Of a stretch of DNA of 64,000 nucleotides, positions 55,420 through 64,000 are shown in pieces. Within the stretch, counting starts at the first letter, position 1, and each line of letters starts with the position of its first letter. The notes beneath the pieces were generated by a model. It saw only the letters and a program-made list of their open reading frames with translations, did not search any database and had not been told where the DNA came from. The DNA is taken from assembly GCF_905147045.1 (NCBI RefSeq), contig NC_065904.1, positions 11,346,001-11,410,000 of the forward strand, read 5' to 3'. The translations under genes and the position numbers were made by a program. This DNA comes from Nymphalis io (lineage: Eukaryota > Arthropoda > Insecta > Lepidoptera > Nymphalidae).

Positions 55420-55560
55420 GTTGGAAGCTCGAAAGACATGTAAGGCCGTTCCTGATATCTGGTCGTTTTGGATTGCCATCCCATCGTATTATGACAGTGC
55501 ACCTGTGCTTATCCAGAAACTCTTGCGCTATAATATCTCTTGGGCGGTTACCTAGGAAAA
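55420..55560 (+). mobile_element. SINE-D fragment
   Basis: ttggaagctcgaaagacatg, then ggattgccatcccatcgtat, then ctcttgcgctataatatctc. Frames at 55304-55555 and 55389-55649 cross it and are not genes. Confidence 0.65.
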
Positions 55561-56895
55561 CTAGGAAGTCATCGCATTATTCCTTCTTACTTATTATTAA
55601 CAATTTGGCCCAACGCTACCTATCCTATTCTTGCACTCTTCTTAGATAGAAAAGAGGTTGAATTTACATAAATTATTTAAATCGATCCATGTATTATTAT
55701 GTTTGAAATTTTCTCTCTTCTTAAATCTAGCTCTGTTCCAATAAATTCGTAATAAAAATAAGAACATCAGAGTTTAGTTACTTAAGTCCAGTAATTCGAG
55801 AAATTCGGAAGGTATCTTAAGTAAAAACGGACGAGTATTGTCATAAATTTACGGTAAATTCGATCATATTACGTAAGAAATAAGGGTCATAATTATAAAT
55901 CTTTAATGCTGTAAGTGAAGATATAAATCAAGCAACAATGTTGCAAGGCGACAAAATGTTGCGTGACCACGTCGGACTGACAAAAACCATGCAGTCGTAG
56001 GAATATGTGTTTATGGTATATTTGCAAAACTTCTAGGCACATTCTGTTTATTATTGCCTATTTCATTAAATATTAGAAGCAAGATCATATTTCTTAGGGA
56101 ATTAGCTAAATTTATGGGAATAAATCTTTCAAATTAAATTTTTTTCAATTCGCAGAGGGTTAGTTTTAAGGTAAAATTTGAGTGTGATATTATGAAAAAA
56201 GGAGTTAACCGCTTTTGACGCAAGAAGTTTGCATGTTTTTATAATAAGAAAGTAAAGACCAAAAGTTTTTTTTAATGATCAAGTATGGTGGTCATATGTT
56301 ATGTGGAACATTAAGTGAACACATAGTCATTAGTTCATAGGTTTATATAAATGCGATATTATAAAATAATTTTGTTTGGCTATAGACTAAATAGTAACTT
56401 GATCAGAATCTTTATTCAATAATCACAAACATTACACTTGTTTGATAAAGAAATAGAAATAATGACAAATACACTTTGCAGTTGTATAAAATTTTGATTT
56501 AATTTTTAGACCTCATCTAAAAGAAACAAATTTAATACAATTACTGCGACATATATACAAATTAATGCTCATTATTTATACTTGTAAAAATTGTGTTAAA
56601 TTTTAATTAGGGAATTTAAATATTTCGCGAAGCTGTCACATTAAGTTGCATCAATCTTGGTAATTGAAAAAAAATACCACATTATTTTTACGTCATTTAT
56701 CTCGTTCATACGATACGATACAGTATATAGATATGCACATATGTACCTACATATATAAATACATATGCCATATGTGTAATGTCTTTATATACATAACAGT
56801 ATTTATTATATATAATATAAATACTTATATAACTTAAGATTAATCTGATTTTTACTATGTATTGTAATCCTGATTTTGTATGGTTTTACTTGTTA
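55561..56895. other. Unique AT-rich sequence, about 1.3 kb
   Basis: No gene or repeat family is recognised. Confidence 0.45.
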
Positions 56896-57207
56896 TATTA
56901 CTAATTAGAGTAGCCGAGATGGCTCAGTGGTAATAACGCGTGAATCTTAACTGATGATCGTGGGTTCAAACCCGGGCAAGTACCACTGAAGTTTTCAATG
57001 TGCTTAATTTGTGATTATAATTCATCTCGTGCTTTTCAGTGAAGGAAAACATCCCGAGGAAACCTGCATGTGTCTAATTTCTCTGAAATTCAACCCGCAT
57101 TGGACCAGCGTGGAATTAGCTCCAAACCTTCTCCTCAAGGAGAGAGAGGGGGCCTTATCTCAGCAGTAGGACATTTACACGCTGTTACCGTTTCCGTATT
57201 ACTAATT
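56896..57207 (+). mobile_element. SINE-B, full length with 11-bp target duplication
   Basis: tattactaatt is repeated at 56896-56906 and 57197-57207. Head gtagccgagatggctcagtg, perfect B-box region gggttcaaacccgggcaag, tail ctgttaccgtttccg. A short loss in the body joins gaaattc to aacccgcattgg. Confidence 0.93.
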
Positions 57208-57965
57208 GGTGGCAAGAAAATATAATTGATGTGTTTGTTTATGATTTCAAAATAACTACCTGTTTTATGTTAATATTTCTATTTGCGAGTTAACAAAACC
57301 ACCATTTTTTATTTTACACTATCTTAACTACCTAAAATTAAAATATTTGATATATGTTTTATTCAAAAAGGCGTTGTATGTTAAAGTTGCAAATTACGAT
57401 AGGGTTTTTGTCATAAAACGAACTCCACGCTTACAAAACCAGTGTTGTAAGCCAGCTATCTAGTAAAAAATAAAACTTTTCCTGTGTCGAAACACTGACC
57501 AGCCGCAAAATATCTTATATATTGACATGCACAGAAGCCGTAAAACGGTCGCAAAATGTTTTCCATTACCCCACTGCTTAACCCAATGGCTCGTATGAGC
57601 TTTGAATAGCCTTTTTTCATCAAAAGGAATTTTTTATTTCAAACATTGCCTTTGATACTCGGCCTAAATATAAAAAGGTATACTTATCATGTTTTAAAAC
57701 GTTTTCTGTGGTATTTCTGCTTTAGTTTTTCAATCGGCCTTTTGATTATATTAATAGGGATGAAATTTTTCATCAACGTTAAAGGGTTTTTCAGCTGTGA
57801 CCCCGATTGGCTCGATTTTTTAAATGGTTAATAGATTTTGCCTCAATATTTTAACGGTATACTGGGAAAAACTGGTAAAATTATAGTATCGATTCCCCTT
57901 AGGATATTTTCATACCAAATATTTTTTGGTGTCGCTGGAAAATTCACTTACAGAGATCTCATGCG
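57208..57965. other. Unique AT-rich sequence
   Basis: No gene is recognised; the 61-codon frame at 57646-57831 is hydrophobic because of AT bias. Confidence 0.4.
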
Positions 57966-57969
57966 ATAG

Positions 57970-58080
57970 AGGGATTTCTGGTTGAATACCATCCTTACGA
58001 CTAAATACCAGCATTATCCTAACCTTTCTTTCCGTCTTTGAGAGATACCACGGGATTGCTCACTTATGCTACCGTGTCAC
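57970..58080 (-). mobile_element. Family E fragment
   Basis: gagataccacgggattgctc, then atgctaccgtgtcac, with tacgactaaataccagcatt upstream, match the middle of family E in reverse. Confidence 0.6.
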
Positions 58081-58608
58081 CCCAAAAATTGTACCCAACA
58101 AGGTTATTCTTAAACTTCTATTGAAGCAGGAATACAAGTACTAACTTTATAACTTCTTTTAGGTAGAATAACTAACGAGTGTCCAGAACACTTCTCTTAT
58201 CAAAAAAAAAAATGAAGATATAAATATTTCGGTTACAAGAGGGCTTGATCATTTTTCGCCAAGAGAATCTGATTTCAATTCATTGAGGAAATGCTGGAAG
58301 CATCCTTGCCATTATTTCATCCCAATTTGATTATATTTTCATATATAACATTATGTAATTAACTTTAAATAAATTTATAATTAGCATATTAATTAATACA
58401 TGATTGTATTGACGTATTATATACATTTCATTGTAAATAGTTGATGACGTCATTTAGCTTAATCCGTGAAAGCTTATTGGTTCTATGTAGTTGAATCTAC
58501 ATTCCGAGCTAGTGTCGATAAAATAGCGATTCAAATAAGTTTCATAAGAATCTTATAGAATATTTTTTTTTATTAAAAAGAAATTATCAAGTATCACGAG
58601 TCTTTTGT
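58081..58608. other. Unique AT-rich sequence
   Basis: A CRE-type tgacgtca lies at 58445-58452. No gene is recognised. Confidence 0.4.
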
Positions 58609-58609
58609 G

Positions 58610-58837
58610 ATTAGAGCTTATTTCACTACGCTGCTGTAATAGGGCTGGTGAATGAGCACGTGGCTAAATTTCATGCAACATAAAATAAGCTGTTCTAAAT
58701 ATAATATTTTCCTTCCACACCTAATATGAGAGGAATTCTAAACACAGATTAAGCCCCCAAACCTTAATGCTTGCTCGGATTCGAAACCGCAATCTTCGGA
58801 TAAGACTCACTTGTTCTTGAGTGAACTATTTCGGCTC
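58610..58837 (-). mobile_element. SINE-B, strongly diverged
   Basis: agagcttatttcactacgct, then ggtgaatgagcacgtggcta, then gcttgctcggattcgaaacc and cggataagactcacttgttc follow the family order. Confidence 0.65.
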
Positions 58838-59525
58838 TTTAATTTGATTTAACTAAATATTTTCCGCTTAAAGTTATCCTAAAACATTTTTTATTTGCTA
58901 ATTAAATGTCGTATCAAAGAAATTCGAGTTAAAACTCGAATGTGTTCAGAAACAGAGCTTTCATAACACATAAAAACATTGCACGTGAAACAGCAAAAGA
59001 TTTCCATTTTTCCAGACAAAAACTCCGTCGCAAACTAGTGATTATCTATATTTTTCGCTCCGAAGGCACTTGCTCTGAGCACTTCTCATTTTCTCCTTTT
59101 TTAATATCGCTCAAAACTACCCCCGTCTCTTTATAAAGGGTTGCTTCGAATTGTTTATATTTCCATGTCTTTGAGTTTTTTAATTAGCGCGACTTGACTT
59201 CAAATCAGTTCAAATACGTTGGTTGAGTGGTTTCGAGTTTTTAGGGTACCGTCAGAAGAATCGTGACAATTGTCATGACTGCCAATGGGCAGAACTATAA
59301 ATAGATATAACAGCAAGCTCATTAGCTTGTTTTAATTAATTATTGTTATCTTATTTTAATGTTCCATGTTACCAAAGTAAAAGCAATAAATAATTAATAA
59401 TAATTTAAATAATTAATAACAATTAAATAATTATTTGAAACGATTATAATAAAATGTTACTATTATAATAATTAAATAATGGTAAAAATTATATTTTGAG
59501 CTCAAGAAAGACATTTAATAAAAAA
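58838..59525. other. Unique AT-rich sequence
   Basis: attcgagtt and aactcgaat form a small perfect palindrome at 58922-58941, and tgacaattgtca another near 59266. The 64-codon frame at 58942-59136 has no known motif. Confidence 0.4.
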
Positions 59526-59529
59526 TATA

Positions 59530-59650
59530 TATTATTTTATTCAAATGGCCCTTACTTACCTTTGAATTGTAATTTATTCAAATTAAATTTTAAGTTACTA
59601 GCTTTACCGAGAAGACCAGGCTAAGTAGTTATTTTTTTTCTGACATTTAA
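59530..59650 (+). repeat. Family G repeat, worn
   Basis: Contains ttactagctttaccgagaag and accaggctaagtagtt. Confidence 0.45.
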
Positions 59651-60148
59651 TTACAAAGGTAATTAGAATAAAATTGAATTACTCTTTAACCTTCTTCAAA
59701 AGCAAAGATGGCGAACTCCAATATTTCTTTCTATATCATCATATATCTTTTAAAATACGCAATATTTAAAACAAAAAGAATTAAAATATCATACGCGTAC
59801 GAAGGGATCTGCTAAGTTGACAGGAATGAATTACGTGCATAGCAATATAATCCAACGCATTAACATAATCTACTGTGTTTATTAAATTAACAAACATAAC
59901 AAACTGTTTTTATTGAATTACATTAAAATTAACTTCGTATGGATAGATAGAATTACTATTTTTTCTTATTCGGTTTGATAATCGCGATCGCGTATTATAA
60001 ATTTGCATAGCAATCGCTTTAGCCGTATCGTATTAAGAATTATAAAGCTGCATTCATAATTACATGATAAGATATTGAAACAATTAATATTGACTAAGTG
60101 CAAGATAACAAGACATAATAAAAAAAACAGCGCATTCATATCGGCACG
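59651..60148. other. Unique AT-rich sequence
   Basis: No gene or repeat family is recognised. Confidence 0.4.
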
Positions 60149-60357
60149 TAAAAGATGGCCCAGTGGTAAGAACGCGTGAATATTAACCTATGATCGTGGG
60201 TTCAAGCCCGGGCAAGCACCACTGAGTTTTCATGTGCTTAATTTGTGTTTATAATTCATCTCGTGCTTGACGGTGAAGGAAAACATCGTGAGGAAACCTG
60301 CATGTGTCTAATTTCACTAAAATTCTGCCACATTTGTATTCCACAAACCCGCAATTG
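60149..60357 (+). mobile_element. SINE-B, 3' end missing
   Basis: Well-preserved head (agatggcccagtggtaagaa) and B-box region (gggttcaagcccgggcaag), continuing to ccacatttgtattccacaaa. It stops at acccgcaattg, losing the last third. This is unlike normal 5' truncation and points to a later deletion. Confidence 0.9.
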
Positions 60358-61015
60358 TAAAGGTGTCTTGCAATAAACTTTAACCTTTGAAGTAATTTAT
60401 AGTTTCCTGTTATTAAAAAAATGGCCGAAAATCACATGGAATATTTCAATCACAATACATAAGCGAGTTAATATAAGGTAATAGCCATTAAAATCCTTTA
60501 AAGGTTTACTTTGAAATTCATAACTTTTGCATTTAAATAACGCAGTGAATTAAGTACGATGGCCCACAATGGATGAGATTTGAAAAATCGCCTCTATATA
60601 AACAGCAATAAGGGCTACGTTGCATCTCGTGTCGACTTGCCTACAATTTGAATATGCATCACCGTATCTCCACATATAATTTTATCTCAACAAGTTTTAA
60701 GTCGGATTTATATTTTTCAATGCAGCGTTTCATATTTTGCGTATGTTTTTTGACGTTAACTCAAAAATAAATATTGTATATTTCAATACATATCTCAGTA
60801 GCGATCGTTTATAATTTAGTATTGTCGATTGATTACACGAAATTCCACGGTTTGTTCCATAGTTTTGCAATTGTAATTAAAATGAAAAGCTTATGTGCGC
60901 TTTAAAAAATGTTTGAAAGTACAAAGATCAAACATGTGTAAGAGCTTTAAATTGAAGTTGTATACGACCTTTATTGATTACCACTGTATTTTTTATTGGG
61001 ACCAGTATGTTTAAT
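60358..61015. other. Unique AT-rich sequence
   Basis: No gene or repeat family is recognised. Confidence 0.4.
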
Positions 61016-61016
61016 C

Positions 61017-61165
61017 TTAATACCCACTAAAAAACCAGCGGTACCTTTTCCGTCTTGCATCACTTACGCTCACTTGCGCATGCTACCGACGACGCTGCGA
61101 CGCTCTTGACGGACGGCCTGCCTATGCAGGCCTCCATTCTCTAGGGGGATTACCAGGGTACTGAG
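61017..61165 (-). mobile_element. Family E fragment
   Basis: taatacccactaaaaaacca, then gcgcatgctaccgacgacgc, then gcctgcctatgcaggcctcc and tctagggggattaccagggt match the longest E copy in reverse. gcctgcctatgcaggc is itself a near-palindrome. Confidence 0.75.
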
Positions 61166-61227
61166 AATTTCTGAATACCTGCTATATATATACGACACAT
61201 GTATGTCATAATGGCTTTGTCAAGTGA

Positions 61228-61395
61228 GCCCTGATGGTCCAGTGGTTAGAAAATGAAAATCTTAATCGATGGTTCAGACGTCAAATCCGGACAAGCACCA
61301 CTGAATTCTCATGTGATTAATTATTTTTGTTAATAAAAAAGGAGGTTAAAGTCCTGAAGGTTATCCCAGCACTGGGACATTAATTGGCTGTTTAC
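61228..61395 (+). mobile_element. SINE-B with large internal deletion
   Basis: Head ccctgatggtccagtggtta, then gacaagcaccactgaattct, then a jump to aaaaaaggaggttaaagtcc and agcactgggacattaattgg. Confidence 0.8.
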
Positions 61396-61439
61396 TTATA
61401 TCATATGCAAACATTACATCTCACATCGTAACATCATAT

Positions 61440-61570
61440 GAATGTCCCACTGCTGGGCTAGGACGGATTGGTGGAATACACATGTGGCAGAATTTCAGAG
61501 AAATTAGACACATGCAGGCTTCCTCGCGATGTTTTCCTTCACCGTCAAGCACGAGATGAATTATAATTAC
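61440..61570 (-). mobile_element. SINE-B 3' half, opposite orientation
   Basis: atgtcccactgctgggctag to cgtcaagcacgagatgaatt. It lies tail to tail with the copy at 61228-61395, about 45 bases away. Confidence 0.85.
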
Positions 61571-62122
61571 AGGTTTTATAGTCACAGGTTCTACCAAAAT
61601 AATTATTAATGAAATGAATACCCACAATGTACAAAAAAACCTACTTATATAGCAAGACCAATTAAAATCGATTTAGATGGTATATTTAAGTTGAACAAAT
61701 GCATTAAGACAGTTGAACATTATGATTCAATACATATAAATGTCACTGTGATCGCGGAAGACTCGGAATCAGTTATTTACTACAATTATGATTTTTTTAT
61801 ATATTCATTTCTTTTAAATAACGAACGATATATTTCCTTGATTCCTTTATTTCCGTATTATGTATAAATTTAAAAATTACGTATACGAACGATTTTATTT
61901 TTTATTCGAATAATTTTTTATCGGCCCTTTATACTACAGTAAAGCCGCGTTCACACACATCGATTTTAGTCGATCTGTTCATTTGCTGCCAATTTGTACC
62001 GTCCGAATAAACATATTTTCAACCTAATTTAAGGCAAAAAAAAAACAATTCAATAAATATTTTCAATCTTTCGAGTGTTGTTTATTTAATCATTATGTTA
62101 AACGAAATATTGTTCCAAGTGT
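61571..62122. other. Unique AT-rich sequence
   Basis: No gene or repeat family is recognised. Confidence 0.4.
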
Positions 62123-62125
62123 TTC

Positions 62126-62182
62126 GTTGGTCGTACGAGTGGTTGGCAGATCACGAGGTCACAGATTTGAATCCCGATTTGG
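62126..62182 (+). repeat. tRNA-like SINE head fragment
   Basis: gttggtcgtacgagtggttg (A-box region) and cacagatttgaatcccgatt (B-box region) suggest a tRNA-derived head. The downstream body is not one of families B to D. Confidence 0.45.
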
Positions 62183-62197
62183 TTTACGAAAGATAAA

Positions 62198-62233
62198 CAT
62201 CATGGGCCATAAGCCTGCTTATGGCCCATGATG
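62198..62233. repeat. Perfect hairpin, 16-bp arms, 4-nt loop
   Basis: catcatgggccataag (62198-62213) and its exact reverse complement (62218-62233) flank cctg. It lies just downstream of a tRNA-like SINE head. No downstream T run makes it look like a terminator, and this is a eukaryotic context. Confidence 0.92.
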
Positions 62234-62978
62234 CAATTTTCGATATGGTGACTAATACACAACTTTGATTTACCTTTCTAGAATCAGTTTATTGGTTTTA
62301 CTAGATATCAGGTCACTTATTTGATTGTAGAATTTTAGTCTATTTTTGTGCCAAAATAAAAAGCTTAGGAATTTAAGCAGGAAATATATAAACCAATCTT
62401 TGCATTAACGGTACGATGTCGGGACTTTAATATTAATTATGCATTTAATTTAACATGTTTTTTGTGTTCTGTTGTTCATGCAGTCATCATGTGTAAATGA
62501 GGTACCACTTTCAGTTTTTATTTTAGTTAACTCAGTGTTTTCATGTATTTGTGTGTACTTTGTTGATGATCTTATACATAAATATAAAAATGGACCAACA
62601 ATATTTGTAATTTATGTGTATTAAATACAAATTAAGATGAAACAAACTAACGTTTATTCGTTCATATCCAGGACAATGCATGACTAAATTGCTAATAAAA
62701 GCCTCCAAAATCGAAGCTTATTTATTAGCGCTCTCACGGAACAAAAAATGAAAAAGTGTGACGCCTGAAGCGCACTCACGACGCTCCACTCGATTCGATG
62801 CGAAGCTTTCTTTATTCACATTTTAGTTTGGCAAAAAATTGAATATAAACGGCCTTAATAATTAACATATTCATTTCATAAGTATGGTTTCATTATCATT
62901 CACTTATGTAATACGTTTTTATCATATTTATTTAGGGCCGGGTGACGGTATCTGTTTATTAAGCTAGCTTTAGTTCCG
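62234..62978. other. Unique AT-rich sequence
   Basis: The segment 62755-62815 (acgcctgaagcgcactcacg) is locally GC-richer. No gene is recognised. Confidence 0.4.
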
Positions 62979-62979
62979 C

Positions 62980-63045
62980 GCGGTTTGTTCTCGGTAGAAT
63001 TTACATTCCAAGCCGATACATTATAATTAATTTAATATTATATAA
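62980..63045 (-). repeat. Family G fragment
   Basis: gttctcggtagaatttacat, then tccaagccgatac, is the family core in reverse. Confidence 0.5.
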
Positions 63046-63094
63046 TAATAACGATTCAGAAATTCTGAAAACTAGATAGATTCTCAACGATATT

Positions 63095-63175
63095 GATTAT
63101 TTATTTGTTTTCACTTTACAGTTACTCAACCGATATCATGAAATTTTGCATATATATTGTCAACGGTAAATTTAT
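63095..63175 (-). repeat. LINE-tail-like remnant
   Basis: acagttactcaaccgatatc, then atgaaattttgcatatatat and tgtcaacgg, resemble a common insect LINE 3' remnant in reverse. Confidence 0.4.
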
Positions 63176-63259
63176 TGAAACATAAAAAGTTAACATTTAC
63201 TAATGTGGTCGTTAATAACTGCGTTTTAATAACTTTGTCTACGATAGTATGCGCAAGTA

Positions 63260-63547
63260 GTATGGTAGGGCTTTGTGTAAGCTCGTCTGGGTAGGTACCA
63301 CCCACTCATCAGATATTCTACCGCAAAACAGCAGTACTTGGTATTGTTGTGTTTCGGTTTGAAGGGGGAGTGAGCTAGTGTAATTACAGGCACAAGGAAA
63401 TAACATCTTAGTTCCCTAGGTTGGTGGTACATTGGCGATGTAAGCGATAGTTAACATTTCTTGTAATGCCTATGTCTATGGGCATTTGGTGACCACTTAC
63501 CATGAGATGGCTCATGTGATCGTCCGCCTACCAATACTATAAAAAAG
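63260..63547 (+). mobile_element. Family A, near full length
   Basis: From gtatggtagggctttgtgta to caatactataaaaaa, with scattered substitutions. The 68-codon minus-strand frame is the family's recurring chance frame. Confidence 0.9.
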
Positions 63548-63555
63548 CGATCAAG

Positions 63556-63602
63556 CAATCAGGTGGCTCATACGCTCTTCCGTCTAATTATTCTATAAAA
63601 AA
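63556..63602 (+). repeat. Second family A tail in tandem
   Basis: caatcaggtggctcatacgc, then cttccgtctaattattctat and an A run, repeat the last 45 bases of the element just upstream, with differences. It is a tail remnant of another copy or an old tail duplication. Confidence 0.7.
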
Positions 63603-64000
63603 ATCGTTTTTCCAGCGAGATAAAAAAAAGTTTTAGACTGTGGCAAAGAAGTAGTACCTAAAACCTGATGCATATAAGATATATTTACAATTTATAAAAA
63701 AAAATGTTTACTGTTTCTGCAGAATTTGTAACAAGCGATACATATATGTATATATTTAAATGCGAGAATCCCCCATTACACGTACGTGAGCTTACGACTC
63801 CATTTTGTGAATTCGTAATTCCGTTTTTATTATTTCAACCTCCATTTATTTACAATTAGACCGTGTTTAGAACCGACCATTAAAACGCAAAAAAAATATT
63901 TATTTTGTATCCCAAGGATTATTGCCACTCGGAAGGGTTAAAAATTAACTTTTCTAATATTATGAAACAGATTTTTGCAAAGTAAACAAAATGATTTTGT
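63603..64000. other. Unique AT-rich sequence
   Basis: No gene or repeat family is recognised up to the window end. Confidence 0.4.

Noticed and set aside
62198..62233. Rho-independent terminator
   Set aside because: The hairpin lacks a following T run and the context is eukaryotic.

Overview
The window looks like nuclear DNA from a butterfly or moth. It is AT-rich and gene-poor and is crowded with interspersed repeats of lepidopteran type. The tRNA-derived SINE with the gatggcccagtggt head and the poly-A element ending in ctattctataaaa are familiar from lepidopteran, especially nymphalid, genomic sequence; that placement is from memory and was not checked by a search. I found no host protein-coding gene, no true tRNA or rRNA gene, no CRISPR array and nothing bacterial. 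Almost every open reading frame is short, and the repeatedly seen ones are chance frames inside SINE copies.

Repeat families (letters are mine). A: about 300 bp, begins ggtggtaggg, ends in poly-A, roughly 20 copies and fragments. B: about 300 bp tRNA-derived SINE with tail repeats such as gttact or ttacgg, roughly 25 copies and fragments. C: about 270 bp tRNA-derived SINE with an ATT microsatellite tail, 5 copies. D: about 310-360 bp tRNA-derived SINE, about 10 copies, three with target-site duplications. E: GC-rich element, 5 copies. F: RTE-like LINE 3' ends. G: old repeat with an accgagaagaac core. H: a diverged pair. There is also one hAT-type MITE with a perfect 8-bp target duplication (25903-26321), one internally deleted LINE with a perfect 22-bp target duplication (35472-37604), a Jockey/CR1-like reverse transcriptase remnant (46309-46643) and smaller LINE scraps near 5730 and 21660.

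Layout. 1-5 kb: D and A copies, then about 2.3 kb of unique AT-rich DNA with a possible enhancer-like patch near 2.7 kb. 5-11 kb: mixed SINEs, including a B copy carrying a perfect 21-bp-arm hairpin at 8134-8196. 11-16 kb: mostly unique. 16-32 kb: dense SINEs, E copies and the hAT MITE. 32-35 kb: a CpG-rich patch and a TA tract. 35.4-37.6 kb: the dead LINE. 37.6-50.4 kb: SINEs, an unexplained 166-codon frame on the minus strand (42972-43472), a SINE with a fold-back head (44382-44743) and the Jockey-like remnant. 50-64 kb: old A, B, E and G fragments among unique AT-rich sequence, with palindromes at 55080-55127 and 62198-62233.

The mobile elements are connected mechanistically. The SINEs carry internal RNA polymerase III promoters but no enzyme, so they must use LINE reverse transcriptases supplied elsewhere. 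The LINE copies seen here are all broken. The window is best read as intergenic or intronic sequence shaped by repeated retroposition and by short inverted duplications.
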